Notes under the pieces: model-generated
What the model saw: the letters and a program-made list of their open reading frames with translations, nothing else
Told to the model about the DNA's origin: nothing
Database searches by the model: none
Assembly (NCBI GenBank): GCA_014529385.2
Contig: CM043953.1
Coordinates: 87,610,842-87,674,841, forward strand
Direction: 5' to 3'
Source: Adiantum capillus-veneris
Lineage: Eukaryota; Streptophyta; Polypodiopsida; Polypodiales; Pteridaceae
Length of the DNA stretch: 64,000 nucleotides
Program-made: the position numbers and the translations under genes
Part shown: positions 12,901-24,600 of the stretch, in pieces
Layout of the letters: every line of letters begins with the position of its first letter
Position numbering within the stretch: position 1 is the first letter of the stretch

Positions 12901-15900
12901 AGCTAGGGATAACCATTAAGATCTAGTCTTTCAAGGGGTGAGAAAGAATAACCATTAACATATAGCCTTATAGGTTGGACAAGTGGTGGACCTTAGCACC
13001 CAGATATTCTTAATATAATGACAGAGAGTGGAAAAATGGTGAATCTTGAGACCAAACCACTCATGCTACTAGAGATAATAGGTTGGACAAGTGGTGGACC
13101 TTGAATGTAAACCCCCCATGTTCAAAATATCATGGGTTTGAGGTATTTCAATGGAGCCTAGCATCTTGGAGACATGGTGTAGCTTGCTTCTCTTCATGTT
13201 TCAATGGAGCGTATCTTGGACAAATGGTGGAGCATCCTTCTCTCCATGTTTCAATGGACCCTAGCTTGGACAAGTGGTGGACCTTTGATTCTCTCTATGT
13301 TTCAATAGAGTTAGCTTGGACAAGTGGTGGACCTTGAAACAAAACCCCCATGTAAAACCTATGCTGGTCACTCCAAGTGGTGAGAAAGAACAACCCTTAA
13401 GATATAGCCTTATAGGTTGGACAAGTGGTGGACCTTAACACCCAAATATTCTTAATATAATGACATAGAGTGAAAAAGTGGTGAATCTTGAGACCAAACC
13501 ACTCATGCTACTAGCGTTAATAGGTTGGACAACTGGTGGACCTTGAATGTAAACCTTCCATGTTTCAATAGAGTTAGCTTCGACAAATGGTGGAGCATCC
13601 TTCTCTCCATGTTTCAATGGAGCCTAGCTTGGAGAAGTGGTGGACCTTTTGCTTCTCTCTATGAGAAGAATAAAGTTAGCTTGGATAAGGGGTGGACCTT
13701 GGAACCAAAACCCTATGTAAAACATATCATGGACATTTCAAGTGGTGAGAAAGAATACCCTTTAAGATATACCCTTATAGGTTGGACAAGTGGTCGACCT
13801 TAACACCTAGATCTTCTTTATATAATGACATAGAGTGGAAAAGTGGTGAATCTTGAGACCAAACCACTCATGCTACTAGGGATAATAGCTTGGAAAAGTG
13901 ACTGGCCTTGACGTTAAACCCCACATGTAAACAGTATCGTGGGTTTAAGGTATTTCAATGGATCCTAGAATCTTGGAGACATGGTGCAACTTGCTTCTTT
14001 TCATGTTTCAATGAAGCCTATCTTCCACCAATGGGGGATCATCCTTCTCTAAATGTCTCAGTGGAGCCTAGCTTGGACAAGTGGTGGACCTTTGCTTCTC
14101 TCTATGTTTCCATAGAGTTAGCTTGGACAAGTGGTGGACCTTGAAACCAAACCCCCATGTAAAACATATCATGGTCATTCCAAGTGGTGAGAAATAATAC
14201 CCTTTAAGATCTAGCCTTATAGGTTGGACAAGTGGTCGACCTTAAAACCTAGATCTTCATAATATAACGACATAGAGTGGAAAAGTGGTAAATCTTGAGA
14301 CCAAACCACTCATGCTACTAAGAATAATAGGTTGGACAAGTGGTGGACCTTGAATGTAAACCCCCCATGTACGAAATATCATGGGTTTAAGGTATTTCAA
14401 TGGAGCCTAGCATCTTGGAGACATGGTGCAGATTGCTTCCCTTCATGTTTCAATGGAGCCTATCTTGGACAAATGGTGGAGCATCCTTCTCTCCATGTTT
14501 CAATGGAGCCTAGCTTGGACAAGTGGTGGACCTTTGCTTCTCTCTATGTTTCAATAGAGTTAGCTTAGACAAGTGGTGGACCTTGGAACCATACCCCTAT
14601 GTAAAACCCATCATGTGCATTCCAAGTGGTGGTAAATAATACCATTTAAGATATTGCCTTATAGGTTGGACAAGTGGTGGACCTTAGCACCCAGATATTC
14701 TTAATAGAATGACATAGAGTGGAAAAATGGTGAATCTTGAGACCAAACCACTCATGCTACTAGAGATAATAGGTTGGACAAGTGGTGGACCTTGAATGTA
14801 AACCCCCCATGTTCAAAATATCATGGGTTTGAGGTATTTCAATGGAGCCTAGCATCTTGGAGACATGGTGTAGCTTGCTTCTCTTCATGTTTCAATGGAG
14901 CGTATCTTGGACAAATGGTGGAGCATCCTTCTCTCCATGTTTCAATGGACCCTAGCTTGGACAAGTGGTGGACCTTTGATTCTCTCTATGTTTCAATAGA
15001 GTTAGCTTGGACAAGTGGTGGACCTTGAAACAAAACCCCCATGTAAAACCTATGCTGGTCACTCCAAGTGGTGAGAAAGAACAACCCTTAAGATATAGCC
15101 TTATAGGTTGGACAAGTGGTGGACCTTAACACCCAAATATTCTTAATATAATGACATAGAGTGAAAAAGTGGTGAATCTTGAGACCAAACCACTCATGCT
15201 ACTAGCGTTAATAGGTTGGACAAGTGGTGGACCTTGAATGTAAACCCTCCATGTTTCAATAGAGTTAGCTTCGACAAATGGTAGAGGATCCTTCTCTCCA
15301 TGTTTCAATGGAGCCTAGCTTGGACAAGTGTTGGACCTTTGTTTCTCTCTATGTTTCAATAGAGTTAGCTTGGACAAGTGGTGGACCTTGGAGCCAAACC
15401 CCCATGTAAAACATATCATGGACATTTCAAGTGGTGAGAAAGAATACCCTTTAAGATATACCCTTATAGGTTGGACAAGTGGTCGACCTTAACACCCAGA
15501 TCTTCTTAACGTAATGACATAGAGTGGAAAAGTGGTGAATCTTGAGACCAAACCACTCATGCTACTAGAGATAATAGGTTGGACAAGTGGTGGACCTTGA
15601 ATGTAAACTCCCCATGTACAAAATATCGTGGGTTTAAGGTATTTCAATGGATCTTAGCATCTTGGAGACATGGTGCAGCTTTCTTCTCTTCATGTTTCAA
15701 TGGAGCCTATCTTGGAAAAATGGTGGAGCATCCTTCTCTCCATGTTTCAATGGACCCTAGCTTAGACAAGTGGTGGACCTTTGCTTCTCTCTATGTTTCA
15801 ATAGAGTTAGCTTGGACAAGTGGTGGAACTTGGAACCAAACCCCCATGTAAAACCTATCATGGTCATTCCAAGTGGTGAGAAAGAATACCCTTTAAGATA

Positions 15901-16430
15901 TAGCCTTATAGGTTGGACAAGTGGTGGACCTTAACACCCAGATCTTCTTAATATAATGACATAGAGTGGAAAAGTGGTGAATCTTGACATCAAACCACTC
16001 ATGCTACTAGTGATAATAGGTTGGACAAGTGGTGGACCTTGAATTTAAACCCCACATATACAAAATATCATGGGTTTAAGGTATTTCAATGGAGCCTAGC
16101 ATCTCAAAGACATGGTGCATCTTGCTTCTCTTCATGTTTCAATGGAGCCTATTTTGGACAAATGGTGGAGCATCCTTCTCTCCATGTTTCAATGGACCCT
16201 AGATTGGACAAGTGGTGGACCTTTGCTTCTCTCTATGTTTCAATATAGTTAGCCTATATTAGACAATTAGTAGACCTCGAATCTCTCCATGTTGTCTAGA
16301 GCTGAGCTTGGACAAGTGGTGGACCTTACTTCTCCCTTCCCTTAGTTTACTAGCTTAAATGATCACTATGTATACTTGCTTAGATCTAGCTTGAACAAGT
16401 GGTGGAACTTGTATTCACACAAACTTAATC
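12901..16430 (+). repeat. Diverged satellite monomers with a 1.69-kb duplication
   Basis: The same monomer plan continues near 13,083, 13,525, 14,332, 14,774, 15,216, 15,579 and 16,021, but with more differences ('cccccatgt' for 'cccctcatctacga'). The stretch at about 12,960-13,620 is nearly identical to 14,650-15,310, an offset of 1,691 bp, so a larger unit was duplicated here. The last copies decay by 16,430, about 50 bp before the splice acceptor of the next gene. Confidence 0.9.
16255..16395 (+). repeat. Array-terminal segment shared by three arrays
   Basis: This 140-bp piece reads 'attagacaattagtagacct...ttgtctagagctgagcttggacaag...ttcccttagtttactag...tatacttgcttagatct'. Its reverse complement is at about 25,050-25,205 and again at about 30,870-31,020. 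In each case it sits at the outer end of an array, so the repeat family appears to have a defined end. Confidence 0.7.
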
Positions 16431-16480
16431 CATTACAAAAAAGTATATGTTAAAATAACATTTGGTTTTTTTTGTTTCAG

Positions 16481-16485
16481 GAAAG
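16481..16485 (+). promoter_or_regulatory. 3' splice acceptor opening the ParB-like/SET gene
   Basis: The tract 'tttggttttttttgtttcag' ends at 16,480, a strong T-rich acceptor. The exon then reads gaaag and ATG at 16,486. The first coding exon is therefore preceded by an intron, and an upstream leader or coding exon must lie at a distance, perhaps beyond the satellite array. Confidence 0.7.
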
Positions 16486-19400
16486 ATGGCTCCAAGAAAA
16501 CAGGTTGCAAGGGTTGCTGTCTCAGTTGACTATACTTGCAATGATCTTAGGAAATGGTATTTGGACATACATGGTATAGAGGGTGCACAATTTCATAAGG
16601 TGCATCTATTTATTGCCAAAAAGGAGAATGACAGCTTGTTTGAAGATGTTGGACAAGTTGTGGAAGCATCTGTCTCTGTAGTTGATAGTCATCCAGAGGT
16701 GGAATACATTGACATTCTAGTTTCAATGAATCTAGAATTTCAACTATCTCCAGGAGCATATGCATTGGAGCGCATGTCTAGAAACAAAGAAGAGACAATG
16801 TTTTCTCGAGGATGGAAGTTTGCAGAATCAAATCCAAATATCACAGCAGATCAACTTCAAAGCTCCATCATTGCCACACTACAACGAAAAAAGGTGAAAG
16901 CTTCACGACCACCATCCACAAAGAAGCAAGAAAAAGTGCAGAAAGTAGAAGCTAAGCGAACTAGTTCCATTTTGGATGTAGACAAGGCATCTTTGGCATC
17001 CTCATCAACAGAGGGTTCAATGTCAAAGATGAGAATTGTGGATCCAAATGTTTTAGAAGCTGAGGCCATGAAAGGACAAGAAAAAGATACAGGTGGAATG
17101 AATAAGTACATAAATTATTTTCCTTTCCAATATAGGGAATTTGATATCCCTATTCAAAATTGTTGGCTTGCTCCTGATCACTATAATGCACGTATTATGG
17201 ATAAAAAACACGCTGAAAGTGTGTTATTTGGATTTTCACGGAGTACGACCAAGCCTGCAGCATGTGCATATTTGATGCCTGTTCGAAATGCAAAATCAAA
17301 GAAGGGACTCCTTTGGCAGTAGAAGAGGTAGAGGAGCAAAAAATTAAAGATTATCATTATTGGATTCTTGATGGGCAGCATTCAATCTATGCTGCAAAAG
17401 TTTTGCTTCACAATGAACAAAACAACAAGAGATCTTTGAAAGACTGATTAGCGTGTATAAATTTAGAAAGGCTCGCATTGTTGTGAATGCTCCTCCATTT
17501 GTTGCAACTGCTATATCTGCCATTGCAAATGAGGAGGCTCAGGCATTGTATGTCAAGCAACCTTACAGCCAAATATTGAGACATTTACGGAGTCAATGGA
17601 TCTTCTCAGGACGACCACCAAAGGCAGCAAGTGGAATTGCAGAGGGACATGCATCTCGTGCCGGATGGGATGTAAGTTATTTTCTTTGTCTTTTTGATAG
17701 TGTTTAATTAACAAATCTTGCTCAATAGTTTAATTATTTCTCTATTTCTTTTTAGGCTTTTCTTCGATTGGCAAGAATGAGTGCAGCAGCAAGTTGGATT
17801 GCTAAACAGGCACACATGGTCACGTACTCTGATTTAGTTTATGATTGCTGGATAGAAATCATTGAAAATCTAGAAGAGGAGAATAAGAAACCCCCAACAA
17901 CTGTATTTAGATACCTTTGTGGCCTTGAGGAATCAGAGGTAAAGACTATTCAAGAAGAGATTAGAGATGAGAAGATTTTACTGTCAAAGAGTGCAAAGGA
18001 TGGTGATGCAACTGACATGTATGATCGAATCAAGCAGTTGAAGCAAGACAAATTGATTCAAGATGCACTTCTTGAAGGCTTCAACAATTTGAATGAGTCT
18101 TCACCATGTAAAGACTGGGAGGAGGTGGTCAAAATGTATAACATCAATGATGTTGTTTATAAAACAATTTTAATGCTATGCGAGGAATGGATCAGATCTA
18201 GTTTGACGCGTGGAACAAAGAAAATGGCTTTTCCAGATGGAGCAATAAAATACATGCAATGGGCAATTCACCTTCAAAAGGAGAAAACTGAGCCTAGAGA
18301 TTTGCCATGGTCAATCTATGTGGTGAGCCTACAAATGGAAGGCAATCTCTACTTGATGCGCCACTTCAATAATAAAGTGCCTATTGGCTTATGTGTTTTA
18401 GATATGACAAAAAACGTTGGAGGCAATTTGAAGTGGAGTGAGGAGACATTTAACAATGCTTTGGATGGGATCTTGGCTATTGCTGGAGGGTCAACAGATC
18501 CTGGATTTGTCTTTCTTGCATTTGTGGATTTCACTAACTTCACAAAATTGCAATGTGCCTTTCACGCCATGGGAGATAATCTGAGCTACCATTGTTGTGG
18601 TGCATTGCATCACTTTCCATCAGCTCCTTGCAAAGGAGCAATTCAATTCCTAACAGTTATTGCCTTCTTGGGACAAGGCAATGCATTTGAAGACCTGAGA
18701 AGAAGATTCAGAGGAACATCCCATGCCAATTGATTGTTCTCTTCTTCAAGTAGCAGATAACGATATGTCAGATTTGCAATATTTGGAGGCCAAAAAAAGA
18801 GCTTTGGTCAAGCACTACATTCGTACATATTGTTTTGAAGACCGCAAGCTTGTTGATGTTTTTGGTGATGGCTCCTTGGTTGCACAAGAAGGAATACAAC
18901 AGAAAAAAGAAGTTATCTGCTTAATTGATAGTGTGGAGGAGGCAAAAAGCGTGGAGACCATGCTGCTAGACTTTGTTAAGTCTCATGAAGATATAGAAAA
19001 ATGGGCTGGACTTCAACAATCCACTTCGCAATCAGGCGACATTGTGCCTGTTACAGAGGAGTGCTCTCCACAAAGAGAAGAAGAACAACAACAACACCAT
19101 CCTCTGTCAATGGAGGACTTTTTGGAAATGGAGACACGTATGTTTTGAGTTTCTTGTGCATGTTAGTGTTTCTTGTTACTGATTTGATACTCTTAATGTT
19201 TGATTTTGCTTTATATAGTATTGATTGAGTTTGTATTTTGATATCTCATAGCATTCAAGTTTGAATGTAAATAGTAAATTACTTGAGTTTTTGAATGGTG
19301 GATCTGTAGACTAAAACTATAACATTTAGTACTCACAAAGACTTTATTCTTAAGAGCTTGAACTCAATAAGTTTTGGACCTTTTATCAATACCCCCTTGA

Positions 19401-22287
19401 TATGATACATTAGATCGTAGCATGGTTAAATGGTGATGCTTCATAAATTGAACCTAGCTTAGACAGGTGCTTGGAGCCTAAATTTAAACTAACCTTGCTA
19501 GAAGGGAGCTTATGTTTGGACTTTGAGAACTAGCATAAGTAATCAATTAGAGCATAGATTAGACATGTGGTGGGCCGGCCTTAGAGACCAAAATCTTAAT
19601 GAGCTTGGAAAGGTATTTAAGTACTGCAATTTACTTAGTTTTAGTACTCATTAAATGCATAGCTTGACAAAAGGTGGACCTTACATGGATCCTAATTTCA
19701 AGAGGTGTGGTAGACCTTCAAAACAAGCTCATATAGCTTGGACATGTGGTAGACCTTGCATGAAGACTAGTTTAGACAAGTGTGGTACACCTTGTAACCA
19801 ACACCCATTTGTTATATTAGCTTGGACAAGTGGTGGACCTTGCTTTTATGTTTCAATGGAGCATATTTTGGACAGGTGGTAGACCTTGTTTCTCTCCATG
19901 CTTCAATGGAGAGAAACTTTAGCTTGGACAAGTGGTGGACCTTGTTTTTATGTTTTAAAGGAGCATATTTCGGACAAGTGGTAGACATAGTTTCTCTCCA
20001 TGGTTCAATGGAACCCACCTTAGACAAGTGAAGTACCTTGAAACCAAACCCCCATAATACAACCTACTAAATAGGTTGGAAAATTGGTGGGATATGAAAC
20101 CATCCATGATAGAGCATAGTATAGGTGAAAACGTAGTGGTCCTTATATCAATTACCCATGCATAGCTTGGACAAGTGGTGGACCTTGATTCTCTCTATGT
20201 TTCAATGGATCCTATCTTGGACTAGAGATATATCTTACTTAGTTCCATGCTTCAATGGATTGTAGCTTGGATAAGGAGTGGAACTTCAAACAAAACTCCA
20301 CAGCATAGCATATATTAACAATTCATGGGTTTTATAGAGATTGTCTTGCCTATTTTGGAGAGTTGGTACACCTTTATTCTCCATTCTTCAATGGATCTGA
20401 GGTTGGACAAGCGGAGCTGGAGAAGTGGTCAACCTTAAAATGAAACCTCCCATGCTACAACCCATCATAGATCGTATATGTAGTGGACCTTGAAACTCTT
20501 TTATGTCCCTAGCTTAGAGAAGCATTGCACTCTTGATTATCTCCATACATGAAGGCAAGGTTGGACAAGTGGTGGACCTTCAAACCAGAATCTCTATGCA
20601 ATAATAGGCAAGTGGTGGAGCTTGTTTTCTCCATGTTCCAATGGAGCCTAGCTTAGACAAACAATGGAGCTTGCTTCTCTCCATGTTTCAATGGATCCTA
20701 GCTTAGAAAAGTGGTGGAGCTTTGCTTCTCTCCATGTTCCAATGGACCATAGCTTAGACAAGTGGTAGACCTTGAAAAACACCCCCGTATACAACATATT
20801 ATGGGGTTTTCATGTTTCAATGGCTCCTAGCTTGGACAAATGGTAGAGCTTGCTTCTCTTTATGTTTCAATGGATCCAATCTTAGCCAAGTGGTGGACCT
20901 TGAAACAAGAATCCCCCCCCCCCCCATGTACAACGTATTATGGGTTTTGAAAGCACTGGGAGAAAATAATAGCTTTGATAAGTGGTGGACCTTGCTTCTC
21001 TCCATGCTTCAATGGAGCCGAGGTTGGACACATGTTGGAGAGAAGATGGTTGCCCATGAAATAAGACCATGCATGCTATAATCAATCATATGTTGTACAC
21101 ATGGTGGACCTTGCAATTGTTTTATATGCCTAACTTGGACAAGTGGAGGACCCTTGATTACCTCCAGATATCAACAACAAGCCAAGTTTGGACAAGTGTA
21201 GTACCACCAAACCAGAATCTATATGCTACAATAGAGTATAGGTAGGACACGCGATGAACCTTGATATCAAACCATCCATGCTACTAGAGATGATAGGTTT
21301 CACATGTGGTGGAACCTTGTATCAATGTTCTATGTGTAGTTTTTGACTAGTGATAGACCTTGAAACTAATCCCTCTAGGCTACAAGAAAAAAGAGATGGA
21401 TGAGGAGGCTAGACTACTTTTGTTGCATCAATGCATCCCATGTTACCACATATACTATAGGGTTCTTGGATAAGTGTTGGATCTTGTGTCAATGCTCCAT
21501 GTCTAGCTTGGACAAGTGGTGGACCTTGGTTCTCTCTATGCTTCAAATGGGCAATAGATTGGAGACACAGTGGCCTTTTTTTTCCAATGATTTTATTTTT
21601 TGGAAACCTTGGAGGCACCATGTAAGAGGCACTCTAAGTCTTCCATACAATGGACCTATTGGACTATAAAATAATGATATCTTTCTTTGATATTGTCATT
21701 ATTTTATGCATAATATTTTCTTCTTTTTGCAGACACAAAGGAGTTAAGTGATATAAAAACTAGATGTATTTCACACTATGATTGGCATGAAGATCCTTTT
21801 GGGACACCAACTTTTCCTATTCCCAAAGATGTAATTTTCCATATTAACGGTGTGGATTTTGAAGTGCGACTTTCATGTATTGAAGGAGCTGGTTATGGGC
21901 TATTTGTGCATACTACCCTGGAAAGTGGTTTGACTATTCTAAACTATGGAGGGCATAAGTATAGATTTCAAGACTGAAAAAGATATGCAAAATATTTCCA
22001 AGAGCTTATAAATATTCTCTTCTAGAGGATCCAAACATAGAAGAAGAGGAAGATCAATCATACATTATTGGTTGTGTAGAAGAAGGAAACGTGTCGGGCT
22101 ATATAAATAGTTCTCACAGTACAAATGTCTGTCCCAACGTACGCTATACATTTGATCCAAATTTGCCACCTTGGCATAAATGCACCTCTTCACACATCAA
22201 GTCAGAAGAATATGGCCATGTATGCATTGAGACTATTTTCAAGTTGAAGCAGGAGAAGAGTTGTTTGCTGGCTATAACTTTACTTGA
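16486..22287 (+). CDS. ParB-like / DNA-methyltransferase-like / SET-domain protein (three exons, frame broken)
   Basis: The exons are 16,486-17,671, 17,756-19,137 and 21,733-22,287. Both introns are GT-AG, and their phases (0 and 1) rejoin the frame. About 1,040 residues result if small frame breaks are bridged. Residues 1-200 are unrecognised, basic near the end. Next comes a ParB/sulfiredoxin-like part with WILDGQHSIYAAK (DGQHS at 17,370), where families usually have DGxHR. Then follows a beta-class DNA methyltransferase-like part. An LDMTKNV segment (18,401) stands at the DPPY position, and a SAM-binding-like VDVFGDGSLVAQ lies near 18,852. Exon 3 resembles SET: VRLSCIEGAGYGLF, then GYINSSHSTNVCPNV in place of the NHSxxPN box, then GEELFAGYN. 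Frame breaks lie near 17,300, 17,429, 18,690-18,760, 21,974 and 22,245. Most are explained by one missing base each. It could be a live gene with consensus errors or a young pseudogene. A role in chromatin or DNA-modification reading is inference. The methyltransferase motif IV looks inactive. Confidence 0.7.
17672..17755 (+). other. Intron 1 of the ParB-like/SET gene (84 bp)
   Basis: The donor is gat|GTAAGT and the acceptor is tctatttctttttAG|gct. It is AT-rich and a multiple of three in length. The flanking coding frames match exactly (phase 0), which supports splicing. Confidence 0.85.
19138..21732 (+). other. Intron 2 of the ParB-like/SET gene, filled with satellite-family repeats
   Basis: The donor is gagacac|GTATGT and the acceptor is ttctttttgcAG|acacaaag. 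The split codon joins the methyltransferase-like part to the SET part in frame. From about 19,300 to 21,660 it holds scattered, strongly diverged plus-oriented copies of the ttggacaagtggtggacctt core (for example near 19,822, 19,921, 20,166, 20,561, 21,507), plus a C13 run at 20,913-20,925. No gene is inside it. Confidence 0.75.
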
Positions 22288-22906
22288 CATTGTAAAGTAT
22301 TGTACATGGATGGAAATCTCAAGTACATGCATCATTTTCATTTTTCATGGATGAAATCTCAAGTAAATATAACATTTGATTATTGTTTAGTTTATGCTCA
22401 ACGAGAATCTAGAGTGCTCTTATGCTTTGTGTGTTGTCTAACATATTTGACTACCTTGGCCATAGAATCTTGATTCTACTCTAGATTTGTGATAAATCTT
22501 ACCAAAATTTAATCAATGTCTAGGTTGGACAAGTGGTGGGGCTTCAAACATTACTGTCTTAAACAAGTGGAGGCCTTTGAATCCAAATCTAAGCCAAATC
22601 TCTAATTATTTTCTTGTAGTCTAGGTTGGACATTTGGTGGACCTTGTATCCATGTTTCCTCAACAAGGGTGGCTTTTAGTTTTCACTTTACGTACTCATC
22701 TTTAATAAAGTGTAGGATGGAAAATGTTTAGTTAGTAGATTGTATTTTAGACAAGTTGTGTTTGGTGTACGAATGCTGAAAATGGTTGCAAGGATTCTAA
22801 CAACGACTTTACCTTAAATAAATTTCTTACTAGGAGTTCTACATATAAATATGGTGAATAAAATTCTAGTGGTTTTGAGATACCATTTGTGTGTGTGTTT
22901 TCTTAG
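22288..22906 (+). other. Spacer between the SET gene and the first HAD gene
   Basis: AT-rich sequence follows the SET stop. It carries two weak copies of the satellite core near 22,517 and 22,621. It ends with gtgtgtgttttcttAG at 22,906, which works as a splice acceptor, so the second half is probably an intron of the following gene. I found no coding first exon. Confidence 0.5.
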
Positions 22907-22920
22907 ATTCACAAACTGGG

Positions 22921-24104
22921 ATGGATAATGCTCCTATGGTTCAGTCAACAACTATAGAATCCATAGATTCTATGGTTTCTAAAGTGCCCAAGATGGATGA
23001 TATTTCTATACTAGAGTCTAGTGTTGTGCAACTTGAGCAAGCTTCCAATAATGAGAACCAAAAAATCAATGCTTCAAAAATGCAACATACATCAAAAGAG
23101 ACTGAAAAGTCCACTCACGAGCTATTGCCAATTGGTACTACGTCATGTAGCGTAGATGTTGAGAAATCCATGCTTACAATTATATTGGATTTAAATGGTC
23201 TATTGTTGAAACGTTCCCCTCAACCATCCTCACACCACAACTCAGTGCAAATGGATTCAAAAAGATATATTATACTCAGGCCAGGTTGCATCCAATTCTT
23301 GAAGACTATTTTACAAAGGTTTAATGTTGCAATTTGGTCGACAGCTACTAGGAATAATGTGTATCAAATCCTTGCAGCACTAAACAACTTAGCTGAGGAT
23401 ACATTGCCTTTCTTTGCAATTTGGTCGCAAGATGTTTGCTACACCGCTCAAACTCAAAAAAATTTAGACCCGACAATCCAAACGTTGAGGCAATGTTCAA
23501 GCCTCTAGCCAAAATTGCCATGGGGTTTGAATGTGATCCACAAAGAACAGTGCTTATTGATGACTCTCCTTACAAGGGATGTATTTCACCAGCAAACAAT
23601 TGCATTTTTCCACCACAATTTGATGCTGAGAAGATGGTTGACAATATGCTCTTGGAGGAGCTACTGCCATACTTGATTCAGCTTGATGAGAGAAGGGATG
23701 TGCGTGATTTAATTGCTTCTAATCGTTATGGACAACCTATAGTGACAAATGATAGTGAATACAAACAAATCATGGAGTATTGGAAGCAGAAAAATGATGT
23801 TTGGTCAGCTAAGGTGTTCTTTACAAGAAGAATACCACCTGCAAAAGGTGACAGAGATGAAACTATCATTGAAGATGCAAGTGACACAAGCCACCGCAAT
23901 GAAATGAGAAGAGCCCAAATACAAGAGATCTTGGCAAAGGAGCGTACACCCATTGAAAGCATGAAGGCGTCACAATTGACCACTTTAGCTAGGCAATTGG
24001 GTTGTAACACAAAAGGAGTTTTGAAGGCAACCACAGCAAAGGCTTATATAAATAAGGTGAAAGCTGAGAACAATCTTCTAAGGCTGGATAGAAAGCAACC
24101 CTAA
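22921..24104 (+). CDS. FCP1-like HAD protein with C-terminal SAP-like motif (one frame break)
   Basis: The exon begins at 22,907 after an acceptor, and the first ATG is 22,921. An acidic, low-complexity N-terminus is followed by the HAD motif I ILDLNGLLLKR (Asp at 23,188, residue 90). Next are FNVAIWSTATRNNVYQ (motif II, Ser/Thr) and VLIDDSPYKGC (motif III). The spacing and the DLNGLL form are those of plant relatives of FCP1/SCP CTD phosphatases. The second Asp of the usual DxDx(T/V) is Asn, so activity is doubtful. The tail MKASQLTTLARQLG followed by KG resembles a SAP DNA-binding helix pair. The frame moves near 23,455-23,461 at an A7 run; one extra A would join QTQK to KFRPDNPN. The next gene is a paralogue on the same strand. 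Confidence 0.75.
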
Positions 24105-24198
24105 GGTACTAGTGACATGTCATATATTCTTGATACACATGCTTGAACACTCATGTGCATGGTATCTAACAAATCTTTCTTTTTATTCCTTCTTGCAG

Positions 24199-24306
24199 GA
24201 TCTTACAAAGGATACTACTAGATGGAGCTCAATCAATAGAGATTTTGATATTTTTGCTCAAAATAATGAAGCAGTCACCTACATTTTTTGTTTATCAATT
24301 TCTTGA
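24199..24306 (+). other. Probable last exon or 3' UTR exon of the HAD gene
   Basis: A donor-like aag|GTACTA at 24,106 and the acceptor cttcttgcAG at 24,198 define a 93-bp intron. After it, DLTKDTTRWSSINRDF and a further ~20 residues read open to a stop at 24,306. With the sequence as given, TAA at 24,102 precedes the donor, so this exon is 3' UTR unless there is a frame error upstream. Confidence 0.4.
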
Positions 24307-24600
24307 GAGACTTTATTTTAGTTTGTAATCATCAAATGAAATGAAAAGTATCCTTCTTATTAAGATTGTTGATCTTTTTCTTGTTCAAACCTTTCAATTG
24401 TGATTTATAGTTTTGTTAGCATGAGATTGTGCTTTTTTAGTTTGAAAAAAACTGTCAAAGATCCAAGTCTTTTTGGCTTTACTTAAGTTATTAATTGTGA
24501 AAGATCCAAGTCTTTTTGCTTTACTTAAGTTATTGATTGCCTATGTAATAGTCCTTAAAACAATATCGGATGGCTTTCTTGCTCCCATGTCTCACATTGG
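24307..24600. other. 3' flank of the HAD gene with a 43-bp tandem duplication
   Basis: AT-rich sequence fits a 3' UTR end. The segment 'aaagatccaagtcttttt' to 'attgtg' at 24,457 is repeated at 24,500. No gene is seen. Confidence 0.5.

Noticed and set aside
1747-16248. Dozens of 60-92-residue frames as a tandem gene family
   Set aside because: They coincide exactly with satellite monomers, share sequence because the DNA repeats, lack splice or regulatory context, and shift frame where monomers carry indels.
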